The notes: generated by a model not told the origin, from the sequence alone. A stretch of DNA of 64,000 nucleotides from Notolepis coatsorum (GCA_963971535.1 OZ020589.1:73645245-73709244), one strand, 5' to 3'. Positions 22,410 to 34,159 are shown, counted from the stretch's first letter. Numbers and translations: made by a program.

Positions 22410-23034
22410 AGCAGAGAACTACGAGCTCTGGGAAGAGCGCATGCTGTGCTGCATGCACAGGGCGGGGCTGAAGGAGACGATCCTGGGGGCCCCCACCGGA
22501 GAACTGACAGCGGAAGTGCAAGCCCTGGACGACCAGCGGAACGCAAGCGCGTACTGTGAGTTAGCGCCGATGCTCGATGACACCAGCCTGGGGCTGATAT
22601 TCCGCGACACTAAAGACAGAGGCCGAGAAAGCCTGGCGGTATTGAGAGAGCATTTCATCGGGCGAGGAAGACCCAGAGTCGTGGCCCTCTACACAGCACT
22701 AACGGGCCTGAGGAAGAGGACCACCGAAACCGTGACCGAATACGTCAACAGAGCGGAGCAAATCACGACGCCACTGAGGAGTGCCGGAGAAGCACCAAGC
22801 GATGGGCTAATGATGGCGATGATAATGAGAGGACTACCGGAGCTGTACAAACCGTTCACACTCCTGGTAACACACGGTCCAACGGACATTACGTTGGGAC
22901 AATTCAAGGCTAAGTTAAGGAACTTCGAGGCCTCAGAAGACACCCACCCAGCCGCCGCGGAGGAGGGGGAGAGGGTGCTAAAGAGAGAGAACCAGGACCA
23001 CGACGGAACTGGCGTGTTGGCGATGCGGAGATAA
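22410..23034 (+). pseudogene. Copia Gag (UBN2-type) domain
   Basis: From about 22410 one frame reads FNGKAENYELWEERMLCC, the conserved start of copia Gag. It continues through LTGLRKRTTETVTEYVNRAE and MIMRGLPELYKPF to a stop at 23034. The first ATG of the leader (near 22365) is in another frame, and the nucleocapsid zinc knuckles (23015-23113) are again in another frame. At least two frame breaks therefore exist. Gag would normally form the cytoplasmic particle that packages the RNA. Confidence 0.75.
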
Positions 23035-23113
23035 AGGCCATCGGAGAAGCGAATGCACAAAGACTGTCTGGTGTAGCTTCTGCAAATCCACGGGGCACAC
23101 AGACAGAGCGTGC
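23015..23113 (+). pseudogene. Two CCHC zinc knuckles of copia Gag, out of frame
   Basis: The frame offset from Gag encodes C-WR-C-GDKG-H-RRSE-C followed by C-SF-C-KSTG-H-TDRA-C, two perfect CX2CX4HX4C nucleocapsid motifs. The frame closes about 50 bases after the second knuckle. Confidence 0.8.
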
Positions 23114-23159
23114 ATGAAGAAACACAACCAAGAGCGCATGATACGCGCATGGACAAGAT

Positions 23160-23350
23160 GGCGGCTACGGATGAGATGACGGCCATGAACGAGACGGAGG
23201 CCACGGACAAAATGGCGACTACAGACGAGACGAAGGCCATGGACAAAATGGCGACTACAGACGAGACGAAGGCCACGGACAAAATGGCGACTACAGACGA
23301 GACGAAGGCCACGGACAAAATGGCGGCTACAGACGAGACGAAAGGCCACG
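23160..23350 (+). repeat. 36-bp minisatellite in the gag linker
   Basis: Units containing GACAAAATGGCGACTACAGA are repeated about five times with a 36-bp period. One frame reads as a 12-residue GHGQNGDYRRDE repeat. An extra A near 23341 shifts the phase in the last unit. Confidence 0.75.
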
Positions 23351-23585
23351 GACAAAATGGCGACTACGGACAAGATAACGGCTGTGGACAGGATGACGAC
23401 AGCGGACACGACAGCGGCGACTATCGACGTGAGATTAATCGAGACGACGCCCGGAGAATCGATGGCGGCGACGATCGACGTGAGGCGAGTCGAGACGACG
23501 CCCGGAGGATAATGGGACAAGAAGACTGCGCTTTTGGAGCGCGGACGGCGGGCAGCTGCAGCGGGCCCAGAGAAGGGGACTGATC

Positions 23586-25010
23586 GTGGACACGGGCGCG
23601 TCGTCCCATGTCATCAACGACAGGGGTCGGTTCAAGAACTTTGACGACACTTTCCACCCGGAGAGGCACTGCATGGAGCTGGCGGACGGTAGACGCATCT
23701 ACGGATTGGCACAAGAGAGGGGAGACGCACAGGTATGCCTCACGGACAGCAAGGGGCGCCGGCGTACGGTGACGCTAAAGAACGCTCTATACGTACCATC
23801 GTTCCCACAAGGACTATTCTCTGTAATAGCTGCTACTGCAAGCGGCGCCAAGGTATTCTTCGATAAAGGTAAACATTTTCTTGTAGAACCTGACGGTACC
23901 CGGTTTGACATAAAGATGTACCAGAGAATATTTTATCTGAAAACGGAGTGTAATGACAACGACCAGTGTAATGATAATGATGATGTGTGTAGCGGGACGG
24001 CCAGTCACGATATTCAGACATGGCACGAGATTATGGGTCATCGTAATTACGAGGACTTACTGAAACTGCAAGTAGTGTCAGAGGGCATGCACATTGAAGG
24101 GGAGAAGCGTAGACCTGACAAAAAGTGTGCAATGTGCAAAACGGGGAAGTTTACCCAACCGAGATACAGAAATCCCACAGACAGAGTAAGGGTACCACTT
24201 GCACTAGTTGACATGGACCTAGCAGGCCCAGTAAGCAATGAGTCCATAGGAGGTTTTAGATATGTACAGTCCTTTACAGACATGTGTACAGGGGCACTGT
24301 TTGTTTACTTTATCAAAGAAAAGAGTGACACACTCCAGGCCACAGAAAAATTCCTGGCAGACGTAGCCCCTTATGGTACAGTAAGATGTTTGAGGTCCGA
24401 CCACGAAACCGATTTCACAAACAGAGAGTTCCAATCACTGTTGAGAAGGTATAAGATAAGACACGAGACGTCACGTCCATATCCCACACACCAGACCGGG
24501 GTGGCAGAGAGGGAATGGCACACCCTTTTCGAAATGGCTAGGTGTAAGCTAGCAGATAGTACCTTACCAAAGAGCCTGTGGCATTATGCGGTGCAAGAAG
24601 CCGCTTACACCAGAAACAGGCGCTTTAATAAGCACTCGGGCACCACCCCGTATACAGCGCTGACAGGAAAGAAGTGTAATCTAGCCAGAATGCACCGATT
24701 TGGATCAGTGTGTTATGCGTACCTGCAGGACAGGGGAAAACCCAAGTCCAAGGATGTAAAAGGATTTTTCGTAGGACACGACAGAGGAAGTCCTGCTTTC
24801 CTAGTTTATCACCCCGGTAACGGGAGAGTGCAGAAACACATGCTAGTCAAGTTTGTCACGAAGACAACCTGTGAGAGCGAGACACAGACAGAGGAGCCAG
24901 AGCTGGACTCCAGGGCAAGGTGTGTAGAAACAGAAACACATCACCCCAGTGTACTTAGTACAGTTGTGCAGACAGACAGTCAGCAACCCCCAGAGGGCGA
25001 TGACGAGTAG
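23586..25010 (+). CDS. Copia Pol fragment: aspartic protease and integrase
   Basis: The frame is open upstream to at least 23523, as expected for a gag-pol polyprotein without its own ATG; 23586 is the codon just before DTGASS. Counting from there, the protease active site DTGASS is at 2-7, the GAG-pre-integrase HHCC finger is at H147, H152, C181 and C184, and the integrase triad is D211 (DLAGP), D272 (RSDHETDF) and E308 (TGVAERE), giving a D-35-E spacing. The C-terminal GKP-containing block KGFFVGHDRGSPAFLVY (392-408) is also present. All catalytic residues are intact. The frame stops at 25010, just before the RT region. Confidence 0.9.
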   Translation: MDTGASSHVINDRGRFKNFDDTFHPERHCMELADGRRIYGLAQERGDAQVCLTDSKGRRRTVTLKNALYVPSFPQGLFSVIAATASGAKVFFDKGKHFLVEPDGTRFDIKMYQRIFYLKTECNDNDQCNDNDDVCSGTASHDIQTWHEIMGHRNYEDLLKLQVVSEGMHIEGEKRRPDKKCAMCKTGKFTQPRYRNPTDRVRVPLALVDMDLAGPVSNESIGGFRYVQSFTDMCTGALFVYFIKEKSDTLQATEKFLADVAPYGTVRCLRSDHETDFTNREFQSLLRRYKIRHETSRPYPTHQTGVAEREWHTLFEMARCKLADSTLPKSLWHYAVQEAAYTRNRRFNKHSGTTPYTALTGKKCNLARMHRFGSVCYAYLQDRGKPKSKDVKGFFVGHDRGSPAFLVYHPGNGRVQKHMLVKFVTKTTCESETQTEEPELDSRARCVETETHHPSVLSTVVQTDSQQPPEGDDE

Positions 25011-25019
25011 CACCTGAGG

Positions 25020-25340
25020 GTGACGTCAAGTGCCCCAAGCAGTGGGAGGTATTCCCCAAGGGAACACAAACCCCCAGAATATCTGCCAGACTATGCCAGG
25101 AAAGGGAGTGACGAGGAGGACAATACACCTACCCCCGTTGAGTACTACTACAGGGTAGTCAGTGGGGTAAAACCGACCTTTAAGGAGGCCACATTGTCCC
25201 CGAAGAGGGCAGACATACAGTGGGAGGAAAATGGGTGTATTCAACCAAGTTACCAGAGGGCAGACAGACAGTGGGAGGGAAATGGTTGTATTCGATCCAG
25301 GAGGGTATTGAAGACCACGGTAAATACAAAGTATGGTTAA
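25020..25340 (+). pseudogene. Linker and first residues of copia RT, then truncation
   Basis: The frame contains KPTFKEATLSPKRADIQWEE, which matches the entry into copia RT, and then loses similarity. A 51-bp tandem duplication (starts at 25205 and 25256) lies at the break. No catalytic DD motif is found downstream. Confidence 0.65.
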
Positions 25341-26453
25341 TAGAAAATTGATTAAATGCTGAAGAAATGAGCCATATGTTTGGTCCCATGTTTAAGTACA
25401 GAGGTGGATGAGTTACCAGGTTTAAAAATACTGAAATGGATCTTATGTTTAACCCCATGTTTAAGTACAGAGGTGGGTGGTTTACAATGTTAAAGTACAG
25501 AGGTGATTCAATGTTTAAATACAGAAGAAAGACCTAGGCAGGTTAAACCATTTTATAGGTATGGACTTCGAACAGTCTACCAACTGTGTAAAAATATCCC
25601 AGATGAGATATGTGGGAAAAAGGTCCTGAGATGTTTTTGACTGAAGTAAGAAATGTATAGATAAACTGTGGGTAGCTTCATTCTGTTGGACAACCTGTAC
25701 TCACCCTGACCTATGTTCTGTAGTGAGTAAGAGTGTGTAGTATTATTTGATAGAACATAAATCCTAAACTGTATTGAATCTTTTATTCCTAATAGAAAAG
25801 GTCATAAGATTAAGCTTTGATCAGAAAACAGCTGTCCTAGTCAGTCAGAGAGTGTGTGTGTGTGTGTGTGTTAACCGAGACCGGGGGAGCACCACAGGAG
25901 GTCATTTGCATACAACCCCTGGCAGCTGCAGAACAATAGATCAATGGTTTGTTAAACTGGTCCTGTGGCTGATTATAGCACAGGAAGCCGGTATTTTATG
26001 GCCCAGGGCTAAACCGGCAGGCCAGGTCCTCGGGTAGGATTACAACATGCTGCAGCTGCCAGGGGAGGAGCAAGCGTCTCCATTCTCTGTAACACTTAAG
26101 TACATGTTCAAATTACTATTGGTATACTTGGATTAATTTAATATGAACTATAGGAATTCCTGTTATATTGTGGACATAATATTGAATCTAATGATATAAA
26201 GTATGCCAGGTTTATGACGGGGAAACACAGAGTTTGAAATTAGGCCACGTTTGAATCTACATTGGAAAATACTTAAATGTGTGGCATACTAAACTGTATA
26301 AAATAGATATTGATGTAAGTTAAAAGAATGATTAGGCCTCATGTAGCTATTCAATGAAAGCCAAAAAGACTGTGTTGATCCCCTGCATTGTAAGATTAGC
26401 TTCACTTAAGGTGAAATTAGGCTTAATGGTAACAGAATGTGTTCAATTATGAT
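25341..26453. other. Unassigned copia-internal region
   Basis: RT coding sequence is expected here but is not recognisable in any frame. A (TG)n tract lies at 25853-25871. An LTR-like region with no matching partner cannot be excluded. Confidence 0.4.
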
Positions 26454-27030
26454 ATCTCTGTGTTTATGTAATCAATTGCAATTCAAATATATATATTGTG
26501 AGATCAATAACCAAAGTATTATGGTAGTTAGGCGGTGGTTGTTCTTTGAATGGAAAACAAAGTAAATAGAGGGTTGGCTTGCTAAGGACAACCCCCTATT
26601 TTCAAATTCAAACGTAGAGAGGCCGTGATTGGAGGAACACAGCTGCTGATGTCACTTTGATGACATCACGCAGAAGGCTCCAGGCTTTTGATATAAGAGG
26701 TGGGTGTTGTGACGGTGAGAGGATCACTCTGACACGGAACCACAAGGACAACATCTCACCTTTATCACACAGCAAGACGAAGCGGCAAAGGAGACCAACA
26801 GACAAAGGACTTTTTGGAGGGAGAACAGACTTTCCTCTTTGTTCATCAGCCAGAAAACAAAGACAACTCAACAACTACCATTCAACAATCTACTTTCTTA
26901 GTCTAGTTGGGATCGCAGACGGCATAGTGTCTAGTGATCACAACTATAGCGTTCTTTATTTTAATTGAAACAGATCATTTTTGTATACCTTTGTGGATTT
27001 TAATAAACCACTACTTTTGAAATAACTACC
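26454..27030 (+). repeat. 577-bp segment with an inverted copy at 30851-31427
   Basis: This block and its reverse complement at 30851-31427 have the same length, and their 103- and 88-codon shadow frames translate identically. It holds TATAAGAGG (near 26694) and TTAATAAACC (near 27000), which resemble LTR promoter and poly(A) signals. It lacks TG/CA ends and a TSD. Confidence 0.75.
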
Positions 27031-27278
27031 TTCTCCTCCATTTCTCCTGCTGTGCCGCTGGTCGTGAAACAAGACCATTAGGTCTTATTGGTAGTAAAAG
27101 GTTTTTAGGGAAACCATACACAACGCAGAGGGAGATCAACAGCTGGTTCTGATCTTATCAGAACAGAAGCCTTTACTACTTCAATTGTCATAGTATTTTT
27201 GTTGACCCCACAGAGAATCATTGAACTACGTCAAAAATATGTTTTTCGTTATCCCAGAGGTGCTGCAGACGGACAGCG

Positions 27279-27355
27279 GTGTTTCAGAAAAGACAACAAA
27301 GGTTTAAGGGCTTAGAGCCTACAGTGATACTATCAGCCTGTGAAGCTGAGTATAT
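27279..27355 (+). pseudogene. Copia RNase H fragment, left piece
   Basis: FKGLEPTVILSACEAEYM matches the conserved RNase H block (VALSS-CEAEYM) of copia elements. It is cut directly after the EAEYM motif by the insertion that starts at about 27356. The right piece is at 34530-34900. Confidence 0.75.
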
Positions 27356-27559
27356 GTTCTGCATCGTAGTGGCTCTCGCTCGGCGTCACTCATGCACTGT
27401 CCTCGCATGTGCACACGCACTGAATAAAAGACCACAATGTACCTTTATATCCCAATATTTGTCTGACCACACCCCTATCAGCTTACCCATATAAGCCGGG
27501 GTGGGGCCACCCCCTCGCCTCCTTCTTCGCTTCAACCACAAGGAAGTGCCTCGGTAGAT

Positions 27560-28123
27560 CCCCACTTGACTTAACGTGATGTTGTTAGTAGGAGAGAGTT
27601 GGAAAACAAGAGATACGTTGACATCATATCTTTATTTTCTCTCTCACTATATTTGAGAAAATACGGCGATATTGTCTTCGTACTGGAGTGTCTGGAAGAT
27701 GATGATCATTCTACACCTCCGTCGGGTTTCGTATTGGGAGTTTATGCCGCTACATGCCTCTCAACTGCAGTCCTCCTTGCTGTGGCTGGTTGCGGTAAAA
27801 CCTTCCAGCGACACAGCTGGACTGTAGGACGCGCCGCTGTTGTGAGAAGCGGTGGGTTCCAGGTTGGTGAGTAATGTTTTGCTTGCAAGCTCCACTTGTC
27901 TGTTAGTGCTATGGGGGCTAGCTGACAATGTTTACGAAAACCGGCCCCAGATTAGGGTCCTTTGTTCAGCCTTTAGGCGACGGCGGAGGATCCTGGTTTG
28001 AAGCCCATTATAGCAACTAGTGGGCCACACGACCAGTAACTGGTGATCCCAGGATCTCTGGATGCGTGGGTACTTCTCTGTCACCGTATAAGGCCCCGTC
28101 TTTCATATACAAATGAGAGTATA
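27560..28123 (+). other. Unique left part of the composite insertion
   Basis: A 91-codon frame (27599-27874) includes the hydrophobic stretch GVYAATCLSTAVLLAVAGCG and ends at a donor-like GGTGAGTAA. I cannot assign it. It occurs once, unlike the duplicated units that follow. Confidence 0.3.
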
Positions 28124-30853
28124 CCCTAAATGAGGAAATGTGAGCATGGATGATCGTTATCGGAAAATCCATGTTCAAGTCGGCTACAGCCCAGATGGGA
28201 TTTGTACCGGCTCCGCCGGATGGTAAAATCACTGTTGTAAAACTGTGTTAACATCTCGTTTCTCTTCTCTCTTAAAAGGTGAGGAGGGTTTCAGAACGGC
28301 GGCCTGTCTGAGTGTGACTTGTTATATCGTTGTGTACGAGTTCAGGTGATAGCTGCTTAGCTTGCGTGCTAGTTGTGGCCTACTGTGTTGAGTGAACTGG
28401 TAATCCTTTTCTCCCCTTCTTTGATGGGCATGGGTTAAAACCTCCTGTCCTTCAAGGTTCCTGTCACGTTGCTGTTCGGCACGTTACAGGGTAAGAGGGG
28501 GGGGGGGGGAGAGGGAGTTTCCTGGTCCCACGCCCTGGAATATTGGGCGTGTGCACCGCAGAAATTCCCCCGCCATAGAGTACGTCACTGTGCGCGTCTC
28601 TGTTGGTAGGACTTCCGTGTGCTGTGTGAGTTAGGACTCTCTTTTCATGTGAGGGAGCCTCCTCAGAGTACAGAGCCTCCTCCTCAGATTGTCAAGGTGA
28701 GTGGAACCTCAAGAAGGAGTCCTACTCTATTGTGTGTGTATTCGATTCAATTCGATTATTGAGTGTGTATGGGTTCAGTGCCTCCTCCCCGGAGAGCCCT
28801 AAAACCAAACTTTTACATGGCTCAAGGTGCAATATATTCTTTTCAATCTGTACAGCTCGTGTGGGAAGTCTCTCTGGGGATTTCCGTCTCCTCTCTATGG
28901 GAGGGTGGTGGAATGTAAAAATGTAAAAAATATTTACCCCCGGCTGTGTAGACTGGGATACATGCTGTTGGTGCTTCCTTCTTTTCTATTAAAAAGGGTG
29001 GAGTTAGGAAGCATCGCACCCCTCTTGTCGTTCCCCTGGGCGCCTTGGGGATTCAATGACAGGTCTAAATAGCCTGTTCATTGATGTGGTTGTGTTCCGA
29101 CGCACGCATAGTGCTAGCTCGGGGTGTTCTGTTGAAGATCAGGCGAATGACTGGCACGCCTTGGTTGCTTGAGGTTAAAACAGCGTTTTTATAAAGCAAC
29201 TGGGATGGAGGTTTTTCCTCTTCCGACGACCTGTTTTGGTTGTCGACGGATTCTCGTTCATATCTGGGGGATGATGACGGAATGGATCTGAACATATGTA
29301 GAGGGGTCTCACGCCCTGGGGGTGGGCCACCGGGCGCGGTTCGCACCGAACGTCTGGGTGGCGCCTTCTTTTCATGTTTAAGATCAACACGCTTATCTGC
29401 CCCTTCTCCTGGAGTAGGCATGTCGGCGTGGTTAGGGCACGGAACTGGTTCTGGTCACGCTGGTCCAGATCAGTTAAACCCGTTGTCCGCCGGGGATGCA
29501 GATCTGCTGTTCTGGTACCCTGAGGGACTTGGGCTTTTTTCAGGGGGAAAAATGCCAGCTCGGTCCGGGTGTCACAGGGTTAAGCGCTATGGAGACCCTG
29601 GTTGGGTACATTTTGTACTCTGCACTGTCGTAATGGCTTACGGCCATGCCAACCTGTACACGCTCGATCTCGTCAGATCTCGGCCGCTACGCAGGTTGGT
29701 CCTGGTTAGTACTTGGTTGGGAGACCGCCTGGGAATACCAAGTACGGTGTGCTTGGGGCTGGTTCTCCATTCTTTTCGCTCCTCTCTCACGCATGACGAA
29801 GAGGGGCCTGTTGGGGTGGTCTTTGACCTCCTCTGGTGACCCTGTGCTTCCCGTATCGCCGGGCCCGGTCCGAAGTAATGTTTAGTCGACCCGTAGGCCT
29901 GGGATAACCCTTTTTTGAAAACTGAAACACTTGTACTGCGGTATAGCCGGTGTATACCCGCAGGTGTGTTTTGGAGTTTTTTCTTGAGGGGTTATAGGAA
30001 CAACCACCGCATTGGGTAACGACAAGGTGGTTGATTCCCTGGTGTGTTGGAGCAGTGTCAACTCCCGGGTTACCCGGTTGAGGGTGCCCCTGCACGTTCA
30101 TGACGTCTGCCAATCATGTCAGCCTTCTCTGCCTCAACCCCTCTGGGTGGGTTTTTTTTTTTAAATGGAGGCTTGGTCATGCAACAACGCCAGCATACGC
30201 CCCTTCCGCCGGGGGGGCTGTTCTCAGCTGACTCCTTTGGCGCCTGTCTCGTCCGCAGTGCTCCAGGCTCAGGTTACAGCCTGTTGCCTGGTTTTCCCCG
30301 GTGCGCTGCCTGCTTCCGTTGGTTAACCTTTTTTGTGTGCTTACGGCCATGCTGACTGCCTGTTCTGCAGGGTCAATGTGCCAGGCGGTGTGCTATTGGG
30401 GGGAAAGGGCCCGCTCTTGGAGGGGCCTTATCCGAATACGCTGGCGATGTGGGGGGCGGTGTCACTAAGTGACCGCCTGGTGGGGTCTGGATGCCTGGCG
30501 TCATTGACCTCTCCGGGCCCCCGTTTTCCAGGGGATCCAGTCCCTTCAGTGGGTCTGGGTCTTCCTTCGCGCTCCGCTGCTACGGCCTTGCCACGGGGTT
30601 GGGTTTGCCCTTGACCCCGTGATTCTGGGGGCAGTAACGAGGTTGTTCCCTCCGTTCGTTCCCGGGTGGCATGCGGGTTGTGCGTGTGTGTAGTCGTGGG
30701 GTCAGGCCACGGTCTGCTCACCCTGTGCGTTGAGTTGCTTGAGTGCCTCTTCGCACGGTCGGGTCCGTCGCCCTCCCGGGAACCTCCAATAGGGGGAGTC
30801 GGGGGGGCTCGGTCCTCCCTGATCTGATGGTTGTGGGGGGCCTTCAGCTGGGT
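28124..30853 (+). repeat. Tandem unit 1 of the composite insertion
   Basis: A 2.73-kb unit nearly identical to 31431-34159 (offset 3307). I count about five substitutions or homopolymer-length differences. It carries a 5S rRNA-like sequence, a G-tract (28497-28509) and several strong donor-like sites such as CAAG|GTGAGT near 28693. Short ORFs occur on both strands but none resembles a known protein. Confidence 0.85.
29636..29754 (+). rRNA. 5S rRNA-like sequence, copy 1 (probable pseudogene or 5S-derived promoter)
   Basis: The 119-nt length equals that of 5S rRNA. It starts GCTTACGGCCATGCC, contains GATCTCGTCAGATCTCGG, and keeps the intermediate element and C box (TGGTTAGTACTTGG, then TGGGAGACCGCCTGGGAATA) without change. 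The 3' end (GTACGGTGTGCTT) differs from typical 5S, and no T-run follows at once; the first TTTT is about 20 bp downstream. The internal TFIIIA/pol III control region is thus mostly preserved. Not expected to be a normal ribosomal component. Confidence 0.75.
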
Positions 30854-31427
30854 AGTTATTTCAAAAGTAGTGGTTTATTAAAATCCACAAAGGTATACAA
30901 AAATGATCTGTTTCAATTAAAATAAAGAACGCTATAGTTGTGATCACTAGACACTATGCCGTCTGCGATCCCAACTAGACTAAGAAAGTAGATTGTTGAA
31001 TGGTAGTTGTTGAGTTGTCTTTGTTTTCTGGCTGATGAACAAAGAGGAAAGTCTGTTCTCCCTCCAAAAAGTCCTTTGTCTGTTGGTCTCCTTTGCCGCT
31101 TCGTCTTGCTGTGTGATAAAGGTGAGATGTTGTCCTTGTGGTTCCGTGTCAGAGTGATCCTCTCACCGTCACAACACCCACCTCTTATATCAAAAGCCTG
31201 GAGCCTTCTGCGTGATGTCATCAAAGTGACATCAGCAGCTGTGTTCCTCCAATCACGGCCTCTCTACGTTTGAATTTGAAAATAGGGGGTTGTCCTTAGC
31301 AAGCCAACCCTCTATTTACTTTGTTTTCCATTCAAAGAACAACCACCGCCTAACTACCATAATACTTTGGTTATTGATCTCACAATATATATATTTGAAT
31401 TGCAATTGATTACATAAACACAGAGAT
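30851..31427 (-). repeat. Inverted copy of the 577-bp block at 26454-27030
   Basis: It lies exactly between tandem units 1 and 2. At its left junction GGT is shared by the unit and the block (microhomology). At its right junction six bases (TGTACC) connect it to unit 2. Confidence 0.8.
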
Positions 31428-31430
31428 TGT

Positions 31431-34159
31431 ACCTAAATGAGGAAATGTGAGCATGGATGATCGTTATCGGAAAATCCATGTTCAAGTCGGCTACAGCCCA
31501 GATGGGATTTGTACCGGCTCCGCCGGATGGTAAAATCACTGTTGTAAAACTGTGTTAACATCTCGTTTCTCTTCTCTCTTAAAAGGTGAGGAGGGTTTCA
31601 GAACGGCGGCCTGTCTGAGTGTGACTTGTTATATCGTTGTGTACGAGTTCAGGTGATAGCTGCTTAGCTTGTGTGCTAGTTGTGGCCTACTGTGTTGAGT
31701 GAACTGGTAATCCTTTTCTCCCCTTCTTTGATGGGCATGGGTTAAAACCTCCTGTCCTTCAAGGTTCCTGTCACGTTGCTGTTCGGCACGTTACAGGGTA
31801 AGAGGGGGGGGGGGGGAGAGGGAGTTTCCTGGTCCCACGGCCTGGAATATTGGGCGTGTGCACCGCAGAAATTCCCCCGCCATAGAGTACGTCACTGTGC
31901 GCGTCTCTGTTGGTAGGACTTCCGTGTGCTGTGTGAGTTAGGACTCTCTTTTCATGTGAGGGAGCCTCCTCAGAGTACAGAGCCTCCTCCTCAGATTGTC
32001 AAGGTGAGTGGAACCTCAAGAAGGAGTCCTACTCTATTGTGTGTGTATTCGATTCAATTTGATTATTGAGTGTGTATGGGTTCAGTGCCTCCTCCCCGGA
32101 GAGCCCTAAAACCAAACTTTTACATGGCTCAAGGTGCAATATATTCTTTTCAATCTGTACAGCTCGTGTGGGAAGTCTCTCTGGGGATTTCCGTCTCCTC
32201 TCTATGGGAGGGTGGTGGAATGTAAAAATGTAAAAAATATTTACCCCCGGCTGTGTAGACTGGGATACATGCTGTTGGTGCTTCCTTCTTTTCTATTAAA
32301 AAGGGTGGAGTTAGGAAGCATCGCACCCCTCTTGTCGTTCCCCTGGGCGCCTTGGGGATTCAATGACAGGTCTAAATAGCCTGTTCATTGATGTGGTTGT
32401 GTTCCGACGCACGCATAGTGCTAGCTCGGGGTGTTCTGTTGAAGATCAGGCGAATGACTGGCACGCCTTGGTTGCTTGAGGTTAAAACAGCGTTTTTATA
32501 AAGCAACTGGGATGGAGGTTTTTCCTCTTCCGACGACCTGTTTTGGTTGTCGACGGATTCTCGTTCATATCTGGGGGATGATGACGGAATGGATCTGAAC
32601 ATATGTAGAGGGGTCTCACGCCCTGGGGGTGGGCCACCGGGCGCGGTTCGCACCGAACGTCTGGGTGGCGCCTTCTTTTCATGTTTAAGATCAACACGCT
32701 TATCTGCCCCTTCTCCTGGAGTAGGCATGTCGGCGTGGTTAGGGCACGGAACTGGTTCTGGTCACGCTGGTCCAGATCAGTTAAACCCGTTGTCCGCCGG
32801 GGATGCAGATCTGCTGTTCTGGTACCCTGAGGGACTTGGGCTTTTTTCAGGGGGAAAAATGCCAGCTCGGTCCGGGTGTCACAGGGTTAAGCGCTATGGA
32901 GACCCTGGTTGGGTACATTTTGTACTCTGCACTGTCGTAATGGCTTACGGCCATGCCAACCTGTACACGCTCGATCTCGTCAGATCTCGGCCGCTACGCA
33001 GGTTGGTCCTGGTTAGTACTTGGTTGGGAGACCGCCTGGGAATACCAAGTACGGTGTGCTTGGGGCTGGTTCTCCATTCTTTTCGCTCCTCTCTCACGCA
33101 TGACGAAGAGGGGCCTGTTGGGGTGGTCTTTGACCTCCTCTGGTGACCCTGTGCTTCCCGTATCGCCGGGCCCGGTCCGAAGTAATGTTTAGTCGACCCG
33201 TAGGCCTGGGATAACCCTTTTTTGAAAACTGAAACACTTGTACTGCGGTATAGCCGGTGTATACCCGCAGGTGTGTTTTGGAGTTTTTTCTTGAGGGGTT
33301 ATAGGAACAACCACCGCATTGGGTAACGACAAGGTGGTTGATTCCCTGGTGTGTTGGAGCAGTGTCAACTCCCGGGTTACCCGGTTGAGGGTGCCCCTGC
33401 ACGTTCATGACGTCTGCCAATCATGTCAGCCTTCTCTGCCTCAACCCCTCTGGGTGGGTTTTTTTTTTAAATGGAGGCTTGGTCATGCAACAACGCCAGC
33501 ATACGCCCCTTCCGCCGGGGGGGCTGTTCTCAGCTGACTCCTTTGGCGCCTGTCTCGTCCGCAGTGCTCCAGGCTCAGGTTACAGCCTGTTGCCTGGTTT
33601 TCCCCGGTGCGCTGCCTGCTTCCGTTGGTTAACCTTTTTTGTGTGCTTACGGCCATGCTGACTGCCTGTTCTGCAGGGTCAGTGTGCCAGGCGGTGTGCT
33701 ATTGGGGGGAAAGGGCCCGCTCTTGGAGGGGCCTTATCCGAATACGCTGGCGATGTGGGGGGCGGTGTCACTAAGTGACCGCCTGGTGGGGTCTGGATGC
33801 CTGGCGTCATTGACCTCTCCGGGCCCCCGTTTTCCAGGGGATCCAGTCCCTTCAGTGGGTCTGGGTCTTCCTTCGCGCTCCGCTGCTACGGCCTTGCCAC
33901 GGGGTTGGGTTTGCCCTTGACCCCGTGATTCTGGGGGCAGTAACGAGGTTGTTCCCTCCGTTCGTTCCCGGGTGGCATGCGGGTTGTGCGTGTGTGTAGT
34001 CGTGGGGTCAGGCCACGGTCTGCTCACCCTGTGCGTTGAGTTGCTTGAGTGCCTCTTCGCACGGTCGGGTCCGTCGCCCTCCCGGGAACCTCCAATAGGG
34101 GGAGTCGGGGGGGCTCGGTCCTCCCTGATCTGATGGTTGTGGGGGGCCTTCAGCTGGGT
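31431..34159 (+). repeat. Tandem unit 2 of the composite insertion
   Basis: The second copy of the 2.73-kb unit, starting at CCTAAATGAGG and ending CAGCTGGGT like unit 1. Differences from unit 1 include CTTGTGTGCT for CTTGCGTGCT and GTCAGTGTGCC for GTCAATGTGCC. Confidence 0.85.
32943..33061 (+). rRNA. 5S rRNA-like sequence, copy 2
   Basis: By eye identical to the copy at 29636-29754. The same C box and 3' deviations are present, so both derive from the duplication of the unit and not from independent 5S insertions. Confidence 0.75.

Noticed and set aside
26454-27030. Solo LTR of a second retrotransposon
   Set aside because: TATA- and AATAAA-like signals are present, but there are no TG/CA ends, TSD, or PBS next to either copy.
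27599-27874. Captured host exon encoding a hydrophobic peptide
   Set aside because: A donor-like GTGAGT follows the frame, but there is no homology I recognise and no matching acceptor with continuing reading frame.
29240-29839. 199-codon plus-strand ORF in the 2.73-kb unit as a protein gene
   Set aside because: It runs straight through the 5S rRNA-like sequence, has no recognised domain, and overlaps minus-strand ORFs of similar length. The GC-rich composition explains long frames.
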